Assembly: GCA_964244495.1 (NCBI GenBank)
Contig: CAXTIU010000005.1
Span: 1-64,000, forward strand
Length of the DNA stretch: 64,000 nt
Source of the DNA: RH-AL1 sp964244495
GTDB lineage: Bacteria > Pseudomonadota > Alphaproteobacteria > Rhizobiales > Beijerinckiaceae
Reading direction: 5' to 3'
Shown: positions 1 through 9,989 of the stretch, piece after piece
Layout of the letters: every line of letters begins with the position of its first letter
Position numbering within the stretch: the stretch's first letter is position 1
Notes under the pieces: generated by a model
Databases searched by the model: none
Told to the model about the DNA's origin: nothing
Seen by the model: only the letters and a program-made list of their open reading frames with translations
Position numbers and translations under genes: made by a program

Positions 1-16
1 CCCGCAACCAGACAAG

Positions 17-61
17 AGTCCGTCAGGCCCGTGCTCAAGCACCAGCCTGACGGACTTTTTT
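17..61 (+). terminator. Rho-independent terminator of an upstream gene outside the window
   Basis: A perfect 12-bp stem pairs 17-28 with 45-56. The 16-base loop can itself form a small GTGC/GCAC hairpin. A run of six T follows at 56-61 on the plus strand. The opposite strand has no T run, so it ends a rightward transcript entering from the left. Confidence 0.85.
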
Positions 62-215
62 GTACGCGGGTGATGACGCACCGGGTTGATCCGGTCTTCC
101 GCGCGGAAGTGGGACGGCGCTCGAACCTCCCGTCGCGAAACACCGGAAATTCCGCATCAATCGTTAATGCTCTTGGTTCAAGGTCTGATCCGTGGGACCT
201 CAAGAGACTGGCCGA

Positions 216-1844
216 ATGCGGTTCGTGATGATGGTACGCGCACTCGCGGCGCGCTCGATCCGCTTCGTCGCACCAAGCCTGTTGATCGCCAGTGCCCTGT
301 TGCCGGCGTCCTCGCTGCTTTATATTCGCTTCGAGTCCGACGCCTTGCCCGCCAGATCGTCGGTGCAGATCGTGGCGATCATCCTTTCCCTCGCGACCTT
401 CCTGCTCGTGATCTTCCTCTGGCAGGCTCGCCACCGCATCCGGCACCTGCAAGCGAAGGAACGCGAAGCGGTCAGCAACGGCAGCCTCGACCCGCTGTCG
501 AGGTTGCCGAACCGACTCGCGTTCGACCGCATCCTGGAGCGCGCGATCGTGGAAAGCTCGCATGATGCCCCGATCGCTCTCTTCATCATCGACATCGATC
601 GATTCAAGAGCGTCAACGACAGTCACGGACATCAGGCGGGCGACCGGCTGATCGTCGGCATCGCGGAACGCCTCAAGCGCATCATCCACGAGGATGATCG
701 CGTCGCCAGGGTCGGCGGCGACGAATTCGCCCTCGTCCTCGCCGGCGCCAACGGCCGCGCGCAATGCGCCGCCATGGCCCATTCCATCCATGACGCGCTG
801 CTCGCCCCCATCGACGTCGGCGGCGCCCAGGTGTTCGCGACGTTGTCGGTAGGGGTGGCCGTTTGCCCCCACGATGGCGACACGCACGCCACCCTGACCG
901 CCGCCGCGGACCTCGCCCTGTATCGCGCCAAGAACGAGGGCCGCAATCGCTTCGCCTTGTTCGACAAGACGATGGAGCGCGAACTCCACCTTGGCATGAC
1001 GATCGAGGCGGACATGCGCCGGGCGATCCGCAACGACGAATTGACCGTGCTCTACCAGCCGCTGATGGCTGCGTGCGGCACCCGCATGCACGGGGTGGAG
1101 GCCCTGGTGCGCTGGCGACACCCCCAACGCGGGTTGATGTCGCCGGAGGAGTTCATCCCGCTCGCCGAGACCCGCGGCCTCATCGTCCCACTCGGCGAAT
1201 GGGTTCTGCGTCGAGCCTGCCTCGACGCCAAGCGCTGGCCGACCCTTCGAATGGCCGTCAACGTGTCCCCCGTGCAGTTCCGCCAGCGGGGTTTCGTGCA
1301 GAACGTCAAGGCGATCATCGACCAGACCGGGTTCGACCCCGGCCGCCTCGATCTCGAACTGACCGAAGGCGTGCTGATCCAGGACGAGGAACAGGCGGAG
1401 ACGGTCATCATGGACCTGCGGGCGCTCGGCATCCGCATGGGCCTGGACGATTTCGGGTCCGGCTACTCCAGCCTGATCTACCTCCGGCGCTTCGCCTTCG
1501 ACAAGATCAAGATCGACCGCGGCTTCCTCGAGGCCCTGGAGATGGCCGGCGAGGGTGCCATCATGCTCGAATACATCGTCAGTCTCGGTCATGCGCTCGG
1601 CTTAACGGTAACGGCCGAGGGTGTGGAGCGGGAGGACCAGGTCGCCTTTCTGCGCACGCTCGGCTGCGACGAGATGCAGGGCTACTACTTTTCCGCGCCG
1701 GTCGCGGCCGAGGCCATCGACGAGCGCCTCTCGATGGCGGCATGGACGGGCCTCGCGCGGAGCGACTCCGACAGCGGCGATGATGGGGCTGGCCATCGCG
1801 GGCTCGCCGTGGTCGGGTCGAGGCACGGCCTGGATGCCGCGTGA
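216..1844 (+). CDS. Membrane-bound GGDEF-EAL cyclic-di-GMP turnover protein
   Basis: Predicted to make and/or degrade the second messenger c-di-GMP at the inner membrane. Two hydrophobic segments near residues 15-38 and 49-68 bracket a very short external loop, so there is no real sensor domain. The GGDEF motif is intact at about 167-171 and the EAL motif at about 295-297. Further phosphodiesterase signatures are present: an ExT motif, DDFGSGYSS, KIDR, an EGVE motif and a DxxQGYxFS end. The inhibitory I-site reads HEDD instead of RxxD, so product inhibition through it is doubtful. I chose ATG 216; an in-frame GTG at 192 with AAGG upstream is also possible. Which activity dominates cannot be read from sequence. 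Confidence 0.93.
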   Translation: MRFVMMVRALAARSIRFVAPSLLIASALLPASSLLYIRFESDALPARSSVQIVAIILSLATFLLVIFLWQARHRIRHLQAKEREAVSNGSLDPLSRLPNRLAFDRILERAIVESSHDAPIALFIIDIDRFKSVNDSHGHQAGDRLIVGIAERLKRIIHEDDRVARVGGDEFALVLAGANGRAQCAAMAHSIHDALLAPIDVGGAQVFATLSVGVAVCPHDGDTHATLTAAADLALYRAKNEGRNRFALFDKTMERELHLGMTIEADMRRAIRNDELTVLYQPLMAACGTRMHGVEALVRWRHPQRGLMSPEEFIPLAETRGLIVPLGEWVLRRACLDAKRWPTLRMAVNVSPVQFRQRGFVQNVKAIIDQTGFDPGRLDLELTEGVLIQDEEQAETVIMDLRALGIRMGLDDFGSGYSSLIYLRRFAFDKIKIDRGFLEALEMAGEGAIMLEYIVSLGHALGLTVTAEGVEREDQVAFLRTLGCDEMQGYYFSAPVAAEAIDERLSMAAWTGLARSDSDSGDDGAGHRGLAVVGSRHGLDAA

Positions 1845-1855
1845 GGCCGCGCGCC

Positions 1856-2502
1856 TCAGCGGCTTGCCACCAGGGCCTGCAAGGCGGCGCGCGTGTCGAT
1901 GTCCGTGGCGATGCCGGGGTCGTCGACCGCGCACGGAACGACGCGACGGCCAGGCGCGGCGAGCAGCCTGCGCGCTCCCTCGTCGCCGCGAAGATCCGCC
2001 ACGGCCGCGAACAGGGCTCGCCCCAGCAGCACGGGGTTGCCGGGACACCCGTCGTGGACCGGCACGACGGCCTCCGTGTCCAGCGGTGCGGTGTCGAAGG
2101 CGTCGATCAACGCGTCGAGCGTCGTCAGCGTGACGAGCGGCATGTCGGCGAGCAGGACGATGACTCCGGCGACTGTCGGCGGCAGCGCCGCGATGCCGGC
2201 GCGCAGCGAGTGCGCCAAGCCGGACGCGTGATCGGGATTGTGCACCCGCGTGACGGTGAAGCCGCCTAGCGCCTTGGCGACGGCGTCGCCGGCGTGTCCG
2301 GTCACGACGACGCATTGCGCGACGCGTGAGCCGGCGACGCTGGCGAGGACGTGCGCGATCAAGGGACGACCGTCGAGCACCGCCAGCACCTTGCTGTCGG
2401 AGGGGCCGGCACCGAAGCGCGAGGCCCGGCCGGCGGCGAGAACGATGGCGGCGACCGGGCCCGCTCGCGTGCTCGCCGCCGTGAACTCCTGTCCCGAAGC
2501 CA

Positions 2503-2503
<1 letters not shown>
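1856..2503 (-). CDS. MobA/MocA-like nucleotidyltransferase for molybdenum cofactor
   Basis: A 215-residue NTP-transferase-fold protein. The N-terminal signature VLAAGRASRFG and a downstream LLADMP segment are typical of MobA/MocA. MocA-type members attach CMP to molybdopterin, giving the MCD cofactor used by xanthine-dehydrogenase-family hydroxylases. It is the last gene of a leftward four-gene unit: its ATG overlaps the stop of the gene before it (TGATG). The neighbours are a molybdopterin-binding protein and two XdhC-type proteins, which favours MocA (CTP) over MobA (GTP). In many relatives this domain is fused to the molybdopterin-binding domain; here they are separate. Its end lies only 11 bases from the convergent GGDEF gene. 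Confidence 0.85.
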
Positions 2504-3515
<1,012 letters not shown>

Positions 3516-3519
<4 letters not shown>

Positions 3520-4259
3520 GGATCGCGCCCCGTCGCGCCCGATCCCGCCCGCTTGCCCAACTCGTCGGACTCCGTCCGCTTGGGCTTGCGGTGCCGGGCC
3601 GCGACGATCTCGCCGAGGATCGCCACCGCGATCTCGGCCGGGCTGACGGCGCCGATGTCGAGGCCGATCGGCGCGTGGACGCGCGCGAGATCCGCCTCGT
3701 TGAAGCCTTCCGCCCGCATGCGATCGAGGCGCCGGCCGTGCGTCTTCCGCGAGCCGAGCGCGCCGACGTAGAAGCAATCGGCGCGCAACGCCGCGATCAG
3801 CGCTCCATCGTCGATTTTCGGGTCGTGGGTGAGCAGGGCGACCGCCGTGTAGGCGTCGAAGGCCAGGGCGGGCAGCACGTCGGCGGGCCAGTCGGCGAGC
3901 ACGCGCACGCCGGGAAACCGCTCCGGCGCGGCGAAGGCGGTGCGCGGGTCGACGATCGTGACGTCGAGTTCGGCGAGGGCCGCCATGGTGGCGAGCGCCT
4001 GCGCGATATGGACGGCGCCGACCACGACGAGGCGGACGGGGGGGACGTGCAGGCTCACGAAGACCTCGCCGCCGGCGTGCGGAACGACGCCGCTCTTGCC
4101 GAGCCGCACGCGCTCCGCGAGCGCCTCGCCGAGGGGGTCCGCCGCCATGGCCGCCGACGGCACCACGCGCTGGCCACCCCCGGCGAGGTCGGTGACGAGG
4201 GCGACCGGCCGGCGCGCCGCGCGCTCGGCGTTCAACAGCGCGAGGTCGGCGAGGCGCAT
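3516..4259 (-). CDS. XdhC/CoxF-family Moco maturation protein, Rossmann half
   Basis: A 247-residue protein with the C-terminal XdhC Rossmann domain (RLVVVGAVHIAQALATMA, then TIVDPR and LLTHDPKID, then GALGSRKTHGRR). XdhC proteins bind and sulfurate the molybdenum cofactor and insert it into xanthine-dehydrogenase-type enzymes; PaoD of E. coli does this for PaoABC. Here the family is split in two: the CoxI-like N-terminal domain is the separate gene just upstream, joined stop-to-start as TGAATG. The C-terminus is a short basic, low-complexity tail. A PaoABC-type client enzyme lies about 52 kb away in this window. Confidence 0.85.
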
Positions 4260-4583
4260 TCAGTCGAGCCTCTCGACGTAAACCTTGATGGTGCCGCCGC
4301 AGGACAGGCCGACGCGCCAGGCGCTCTCGTCGGCGACGCCGTAGGTCAGCAACCGGGCCTTCCCGGCCTCGATCACGTCGAGCGCCTCCGTGACGACGTC
4401 GCCCTCGACGCAGCCGCCGGACACCGACCCGAGGAACGACCTTTCGCCGTCGATCACGAGGGTGCTGCCGACCGGGCGCGGCGCGGAGCCCCAGGTCTCG
4501 ACCACGGTGGCGATCGCGACGGAGCGTCCGGCCTCCCGCCAGGCCTGCGCTTCCGCCAGGATGTCGGCGTCCGTGGCGATCAT
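4260..4583 (-). CDS. CoxI/XdhC N-terminal domain protein
   Basis: A 107-residue protein consisting only of the XdhC_CoxI domain. ATVVETWGSAPRPVGS, GSVSGGCVEGDVV and LSCGGTIKVYVE are the conserved blocks, with the Cys-containing GGC and SCGG motifs kept. It begins the leftward molybdenum-hydroxylase maturation unit and abuts the Rossmann-domain partner with no spacing. I chose ATG 4583 because an AGGAG lies about 8 bases upstream; a start at 4616 would add an unsupported 11-residue extension. It probably acts as a two-piece XdhC with its neighbour. Confidence 0.85.
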   Translation of the reverse strand: MIATDADILAEAQAWREAGRSVAIATVVETWGSAPRPVGSTLVIDGERSFLGSVSGGCVEGDVVTEALDVIEAGKARLLTYGVADESAWRVGLSCGGTIKVYVERLD

Positions 4584-4686
4584 GGGTCGGCTCCTCGCGG
4601 TGGCATCCGACCTCATATGGGAGCGCGGCGGCGCTCCGCGAGGCTCGCCGGCGCCGGGCCCGACGGATCTTGTCCGGCGGACGCCG

Positions 4687-5043
4687 CTACTTCTGCTTGG
4701 CGATGATCTTGTCCTTGATGCCGTCGTACACGCCCTGCGGGATGATCTTCTTCTGCACCAGCTCGTCCTTGCCTTTGTAGGGACGGCCCTTGACGATGTC
4801 GGCGGCGCGCTTGGGGCCGATGCCTTTCAGCGCATCGAGGTCGGCGAGCGAGGCGGAGTTGATGTCGAGCATGGCCGAGGGCTTGGTCGGGGCGGCGGCA
4901 GGCTTGGCCGGCGCCGCCGCCGGCCTGGCGGCGCCGGCGGACGGGGCGGTGGCCGGCGCCTGCGCCCGGACGGCGCCCGCGCCGAGCGGGCCGACGAGGC
5001 AGAGCGCGAGGATCGCTCGGGTGAGAATGCTGTTCGCAGCCAT
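4687..5043 (-). CDS. Exported ComEA-like helix-hairpin-helix protein
   Basis: A 118-residue protein: a signal peptide (about residues 1-25, ending GAVRAQA), an Ala/Pro-rich spacer, then a ComEA-type helix-hairpin-helix domain starting LDINSASLADLDALKGIG with GPKRAADIV. The family binds DNA non-specifically, and ComEA is the periplasmic DNA receptor in competence. Small ComEA-like proteins are common in Hyphomicrobiales without a competence system, and no other competence gene is present here. ATG 5043 is chosen for AAGGGG six bases upstream; ATG 5058 lacks a ribosome site. Confidence 0.82.
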   Translation of the reverse strand: MAANSILTRAILALCLVGPLGAGAVRAQAPATAPSAGAARPAAAPAKPAAAPTKPSAMLDINSASLADLDALKGIGPKRAADIVKGRPYKGKDELVQKKIIPQGVYDGIKDKIIAKQK

Positions 5044-5260
5044 GGCATGCCCCTTCATCAGCCGCACGATGGCGGCAGGCCGACGCTGCGCAAAAGCTGG
5101 GGCATCGTCAACACGCTCTCGCCGCCGAATCCTCCACGACCCACAGCGAATCCGTCTCATCCCTTGTCGCGGCACGGTGGCAGCCTCCAAAATGCCGTCG
5201 TCGTGCCTTAACGCGAGGACGTGGCCGCCGTCGCCTGACGGCACGGTAGGGAATAAGACG

Positions 5261-5782
5261 ATGCCTTTGCTGTCGCGCGCCCGGGGTTGGGTGCTGCCGC
5301 TCGCCGTCGGATGCGGCCTCGCCGCGCCTTCATGGGCCGGGATGACGGCGCTCGCGCAGGACAACGGCCTGGCGCAGCAGTTCGACGACTTCCGGTCCGT
5401 GATCGGCCTCGGCAAGGACCGCCCGCCCATCGACTTCAGCGAGCGTCCGCCGCTCGCCGTCCCGCCGACCTACACGCTGCCCCCGCCCGTGCCGGCCGGC
5501 ACATCCCTCCCGGTCAAGGACCCGGATGTCGAGGCGCGTCGCAAGGCCTTGGTCGACGCGAGGCGGCCGGTGCCCCCGACAGACCCCGGCGCGCGCGCCG
5601 CCGGTCTCGACGCGCGGACTTACCTGATCGATCCGCCGGCCGGCTTCCGCGATCCCAAGGCGGTCGCGGAAGGCATCGAGGTCGACAACTCCCCGGCCGA
5701 CGCCGCGCCGAAGTCCGCGCGCAAGCGCAAGGCCCACAAGCCCAAGCCGGCCGCCTCCAAGCCGGTCGCGGCCGCGCAGTAG
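5261..5782 (+). CDS. Exported DUF3035 (BamF)-like protein
   Basis: A 173-residue protein with an N-terminal signal sequence; a Cys in AVGC gives a weak lipobox, so it may be a lipoprotein. The segment GLGKDRPPIDFSERPPLAVP followed by PTYTLPPP matches the DUF3035 pattern (PDEF...RAPLVIPPDF...LRPP). A member of that family is the BamF subunit of the Caulobacter outer-membrane assembly machine. The C-terminus is Lys/Ala/Pro-rich. It precedes two M16 peptidase genes, the usual alphaproteobacterial order, which supports a cell-envelope role. A TAGGGA ribosome site sits upstream of ATG 5261. Confidence 0.65.
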   Translation: MPLLSRARGWVLPLAVGCGLAAPSWAGMTALAQDNGLAQQFDDFRSVIGLGKDRPPIDFSERPPLAVPPTYTLPPPVPAGTSLPVKDPDVEARRKALVDARRPVPPTDPGARAAGLDARTYLIDPPAGFRDPKAVAEGIEVDNSPADAAPKSARKRKAHKPKPAASKPVAAAQ

Positions 5783-5965
5783 CGGGCGCGTGGCAGCGGG
5801 GATCCTTCAGCGAGGTCGGAGGAACGGCGACCGCCGGGGCGACCGCGTCCTTTTAGTGCTGCATTCGCTTCCCGGCTTAGGCTATACCGGCGACTTGCGG
5901 CGCGCGCCGACGAGGTTCGTCGTCGTCACGCTGTTTCCCATCCTCCCGCCGAAAGGTCCAAGCCC

Positions 5966-7372
5966 ATGCAGAAGAGTTCGGCCGCGCCGACCGCCTCCAT
6001 GCCTACGGCCCCCGGGCAGGCGGCTTCTCTCACGCCGGGCGGGCACGGCGGTCGCGCCGCCGCCGAGACGGCGGTGACCACCGGTCGCCTCGACAACGGC
6101 CTCGACATCGTGGTGATCCCCGACCACCGCGCCCCGGTCGTCACCCACATGGTGTGGTACCGCAACGGCTCGGCCGACGATCCGGTCGGCAAGTCCGGCA
6201 TCGCCCACTTCCTCGAGCACCTGATGTTCAAGGGCACCGCCGCCAACCCGGCCGGCCGTTTCTCCGAGCTGGTGGCCGACCTGGGTGGCCAGGAAAACGC
6301 CTTCACCTCCAACGACTTCACCGCCTATTTCCAGCGCATCCCCAAGGAGCACCTGCCGGTCTGCATGGCCTACGAGGCCGACCGGATGAAGAACCTCGTG
6401 CTGACCGACGAGGTGGTCGCGCCCGAGCGCGACGTCGTGCTGGAGGAGCGCCGCATGCGCACCGACGCCGATCCCGCCGAACTGCTGGACGAGGCGATGC
6501 AGGCGGCGGTGTTCACCTCGCACCCCTACGGCAAGCCGGTGATCGGCTGGCAGCACGAGATCGAGGGCCTCGAGCGCACCGACGCCTTCGACTACTACGA
6601 GCGCTTCTACACGCCGGAGAACGCGATCCTGATCGTCGCCGGCGACGTGGACCCCCAGGTGACGATCGCCCTCGCCGGGGAGCACTACGGCCCGGTGCCG
6701 CCGTTCGGCGCGACGCCCAAGCGCCGGCGCCCCCAGGAGCCGAAGCCGACCACCCGCCGCCAGGTGTCGCTCGCCGATCCCAAGGTCGAGCAGCCGCGTT
6801 ACCAGCGCATGCACCTCGTGCCGTCCTACCGCACCGCCAAGCCGGGCGAGGCGGAAGCGCTCGAAGTGCTGTCGTTCCTGCTCGGCGGCGGCCAAACCAG
6901 CGTGCTGTTCAAGACGCTGGTCATGGGCGACAAGGTCGCGGTCGCCGCCGGCACCCACTACATGGGCACGGCGCTCGACGAGACGCGCTTCTTCCTTTAC
7001 GCGGTGCCCGTGCCGGGCGTCGGTCTCGACACGCTGGAACGCGCGATCGAGGCGATCATCGGCAAGCTCGCTCGCGTCGGCTTCAACGAGGCCGACATCG
7101 CCCGCGCCAAGACGCGGCTGATCGCCGAGGCGATCTACGCCCGCGACAGCCAGACGACGCTCGCCAACTGGTACGGCGCCTCGCTCACCACCGGCATGAG
7201 CCTGGACGACATCGCGCGTTGGCCCGACCGCATCGAGGCGGTCACGGCCGACGAGGTCCGGCAGGCGCTCGCTCACCTCGACCGCAGGCTCGCCGTGTCC
7301 GGCTACCTGCTGCCGGCCGAGGAGGACGATCGGCCGGTCGAGCAGCCGACGGCCGGGCCGGTGGCCGCCTGA
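5966..7372 (+). CDS. M16 family zinc metallopeptidase, active subunit
   Basis: A 468-residue pitrilysin/insulinase-type peptidase. The inverted zinc motif HxxEH is intact (AHFLEHLMFKG, near residue 80), followed by the conserved downstream Glu region. Both M16 half-domains are recognisable. The next gene encodes a partner without the zinc motif, the standard arrangement in which two half-size subunits form one clam-shell protease. The first 30 residues are Ala/Pro/Gly-rich with no clear signal peptide, so the compartment is uncertain. Substrate unknown. Confidence 0.93.
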   Translation: MQKSSAAPTASMPTAPGQAASLTPGGHGGRAAAETAVTTGRLDNGLDIVVIPDHRAPVVTHMVWYRNGSADDPVGKSGIAHFLEHLMFKGTAANPAGRFSELVADLGGQENAFTSNDFTAYFQRIPKEHLPVCMAYEADRMKNLVLTDEVVAPERDVVLEERRMRTDADPAELLDEAMQAAVFTSHPYGKPVIGWQHEIEGLERTDAFDYYERFYTPENAILIVAGDVDPQVTIALAGEHYGPVPPFGATPKRRRPQEPKPTTRRQVSLADPKVEQPRYQRMHLVPSYRTAKPGEAEALEVLSFLLGGGQTSVLFKTLVMGDKVAVAAGTHYMGTALDETRFFLYAVPVPGVGLDTLERAIEAIIGKLARVGFNEADIARAKTRLIAEAIYARDSQTTLANWYGASLTTGMSLDDIARWPDRIEAVTADEVRQALAHLDRRLAVSGYLLPAEEDDRPVEQPTAGPVAA

Positions 7373-7442
7373 CTCGTCCCAGCAGCCGCCCGCGTCGGCA
7401 CGACGCCGGTGCGGCAGACGCCTCCCCGACAGGACACCGCCG

Positions 7443-8729
7443 ATGACAGGACATGCCGAACCGCTGGTCGACGCGCGCAGCTACGCGTCGCGCGTGCAGA
7501 AGGTGCGCTCGCCGGCCGGGATCGAGGCTTGGCTCGTCGAGGATTACTCGGTGCCCCTCCTGGCGGTGAACTTCGGCTTCAAGGGCGGCGCCGCGCAGGA
7601 CCCCCTGCACAAGCCCGGCGTCGCGACGCTGCTCGCCGGCCTGCTCGACGAGGGCGCGGGTCCGCTCGACAGCGCCGCCTTCCATCAGGCGCTCGAGGAC
7701 GATGCCATCGAGCTGTCGTTCTCCGCCGATCGCGACAACCTCCAGGGCCGGATGAAGACCCTGTCGCGCAACATGGGCCGCGCCTTCGAGCTCCTCGCGC
7801 TCGCGGTGCGCGAGGCGCGCATCGACGTCGAAGCCGTGGAGCGGGTCCGTGCCCAGATCTTCGCCTCGTTGAAGCGCGAGACCAACGATCCCGATCACGC
7901 GGCGGCTCGCCTCTTCCGCCTTCATTCCTACCCCGACCATCCCTACGGACGGCCTGTGAAGGGCGACCTCGCCATCCTGCCGACGATCACGCGGGACGAC
8001 ATCGTCGCCATGCGCGGCCGCGTCATGGCCCGTGAAACCCTGCGGATCGCCGTCGTCGGGGCCATCGACGCGGCGGCGCTCGGGCGCGAGATCGACCGGG
8101 TGTTCGCCGACCTGCCGGCCCGCGCCGACCTCTCGGCCGTCGCCGACACCCTCATGGCCGGCGTCGGCGAGCGCCACGTCGCCACGATCGACCTGCCGCA
8201 ATCGACCATCCGCTTCGGGCGCCCCGGCCTACGGCGCGACGACCCGGACTACACCGCCGGCACCGTCGTCAACCATTGCCTGGGCGGCGGCGCCTTCACC
8301 GCGCGGCTCTACAAGGAGGTGCGCGAGAAGCGCGGGCTCTGCTACTCGGTCTATTCGCAGAACGCCGAACTCGACCATTCCGCGATGCTGGTCGGCGCCA
8401 CCTCGACCAAGAACGAGCGCGCGCGAGAAGCCATCGACGTGATCCGCGGCGAGATCGACGGGATCGCGCGCGACGGGGTCGGCGCCGAAGAACTCGCGAA
8501 GGCGCAGAAGTACCTGATCGGCTCCTACGCGCTGCGCTTCGACACCTCGCGCAAGATCGCCGGGCACCTTTGCTCGCTGCGGCTCGACGGCTACGACGTG
8601 GACCGTCTGGACGAGCGCAATGCCCTGATCGCCGCCGTGACGGTCGACGACGCCGCCCGGGCCGCGCGTCGACTGTACGGCGACGGCGCGCTGCTGATCA
8701 CGATCGCCGGCCGCCCGGTTGGCCTGTAG
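7443..8729 (+). CDS. M16 family peptidase-like protein, inactive partner subunit
   Basis: A 428-residue M16 homologue, 70 bases after the active one. At the place of HxxEH it reads KPGVATLLAGLLDEGAG, so it cannot bind zinc. It keeps the Arg/Tyr-type motif of the second half (REKRGLCYSVYS), which in heterodimeric M16 enzymes such as mitochondrial processing peptidase completes the substrate pocket. The two genes are likely co-translated, with GACAGGAC before ATG 7443. It needs the neighbouring subunit for activity. Confidence 0.92.
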   Translation: MTGHAEPLVDARSYASRVQKVRSPAGIEAWLVEDYSVPLLAVNFGFKGGAAQDPLHKPGVATLLAGLLDEGAGPLDSAAFHQALEDDAIELSFSADRDNLQGRMKTLSRNMGRAFELLALAVREARIDVEAVERVRAQIFASLKRETNDPDHAAARLFRLHSYPDHPYGRPVKGDLAILPTITRDDIVAMRGRVMARETLRIAVVGAIDAAALGREIDRVFADLPARADLSAVADTLMAGVGERHVATIDLPQSTIRFGRPGLRRDDPDYTAGTVVNHCLGGGAFTARLYKEVREKRGLCYSVYSQNAELDHSAMLVGATSTKNERAREAIDVIRGEIDGIARDGVGAEELAKAQKYLIGSYALRFDTSRKIAGHLCSLRLDGYDVDRLDERNALIAAVTVDDAARAARRLYGDGALLITIAGRPVGL

Positions 8730-8749
8730 CCCGGGGCGTCAGTCCCGCG

Positions 8750-9099
8750 ATCCGCTTCGTCGTCGCGGCGATCGCCGGGGGCGGAAACCATCGCTCAGCC
8801 ACGAAGCGTTCGTCGAGCATCACAGAACGGTGCGCGCCGACCTCTTCATGTCGGTGCTCGCCGTGAGAGCGACGGTGCGCCGCTAGGTCCAGCGGCACGC
8901 CGTTCCCGTCGAACCGCTCGGCCTGCCGCCCGTGACGTACGACGGCGTCACCGAACTCTGGTTCGATGACGTCGCGGCGTTGGCGCGGTGCTTCTCGGAT
9001 CCGGAGTACCTGAGGGTCGTGAGGCCTGACGAGGCGTCCTTCCTCGACCTGCACGCCTGCGACTTCATCGCGTCGAAGGAACACGCGGTCTTCGGGTGA
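8750..9099 (+). pseudogene. EthD-domain protein remnant (frameshift plus amber stop)
   Basis: Three pieces in order read as an EthD-family dimeric ferredoxin-like protein. IRFVVAAIAG (from 8750) lies in one frame. After a shift near 8770-8785 the next frame gives RKPSLSHEAFVEHHRTVRA and LFMSVLAVRATVRR. A TAG at 8884-8886 falls where homologues have Tyr in RRYVQ. The same frame then continues VQRHAVPVEPLGLPP, YDGVTELWFDD and PDEASFLDLHACDF to a TGA at 9097-9099. The expected start codon also reads ATC. The near-complete family pattern suggests recent decay. Confidence 0.8.
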
Positions 9100-9212
9100 G
9101 GGCCGTCCGGGCGCTTGGGCGAAGGCGCGGCGCCCGCCCAGGTCGGATATGGACCGATGGAACCGTTCGGACGGCACGGACCCTGTCGGCGACCCGCCTC
9201 CCACGCGACGGT

Positions 9213-9890
9213 TCACATCATGACCAGAGCGGCGGTGAAGCCGTCGTCGTGCGTGCAAAGGAGGCGGGCCTCGCGCCGGTAGCTCGCGAGGTAGTCGGCG
9301 AGCGCGCGGAACTCGTGCAGCACGTCGCCGAACTCGTCGAAGATCAGGATCGTGCCCGGCGCGAGGACGGGATCGAGCCTGGTCAGGCAGTAGAGCGCGG
9401 ACGCGTAAAGGTCGCAGTCGATGTGGACGACGAGCGCGCGCCCGCCGCCCTCGTAGCCGGCGAGGAAGGGTCCGAGCGTGTCCTGGAACAGGCCGACGCG
9501 GAAGCTGACGCGATCGTCGGCCACGGCCGGCGGGCGGCCGCCGGTGTCGAAGGAACCCGCGGGATAGGCGGCGTTCCAGGCTTCCGGCAGGCCGGTGAAA
9601 GTGTCGAAGCCGACGAAGCGGCTCGCCGGCTCCGTTTTGGCCCTCGCCCAGTGCCGGACGCTGTGACCCTCGTGGACGCCGAACTCGAGATAGTCGATCG
9701 CGCCGGGACGGGCGGCTGCGAGATGATCCCACATCGCCTCGCGCGTCGGCAGCGCGGCGACCGCGCCCGCCGCCGCCAGATAGTCGCGCAGCAGCGGCAG
9801 CCTGTTCAGGCGGTCGAGCGCGCGGCTGTAGCGGCCGTGCCGGCAATAGCGCCGGCTCACCGCCGCGCGGATCGTCTTGCCCAGCCCCAT
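9213..9890 (-). CDS. TylF-like class I SAM-dependent methyltransferase
   Basis: A 225-residue protein. LEFGVHEGHSVRHWA is the SAM-binding motif I, FVGFDTFTGLPEAW is the following acidic-loop block typical of the TylF/MycF macrocin O-methyltransferase group, and VVHIDCDLYASA gives the DxD-like metal ligands. Such proteins methylate sugars, or are general class I enzymes of unknown substrate in alphaproteobacteria. It runs opposite to mutL and shares the 9891-9989 gap with it. ATG 9890 is the first good start. No sugar or polyketide cluster is nearby, so the substrate is open. Confidence 0.82.
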   Translation of the reverse strand: MGLGKTIRAAVSRRYCRHGRYSRALDRLNRLPLLRDYLAAAGAVAALPTREAMWDHLAAARPGAIDYLEFGVHEGHSVRHWARAKTEPASRFVGFDTFTGLPEAWNAAYPAGSFDTGGRPPAVADDRVSFRVGLFQDTLGPFLAGYEGGGRALVVHIDCDLYASALYCLTRLDPVLAPGTILIFDEFGDVLHEFRALADYLASYRREARLLCTHDDGFTAALVMM

Positions 9891-9989
9891 GGCGACCGCT
9901 CCCGCCCCGGCCGACGCATCGGTGGGCTCGACGACCCATAGCGCAATCCGCGCTTGGTCGACACCCGCCGGCGGAGCTAGGATGCGGCG

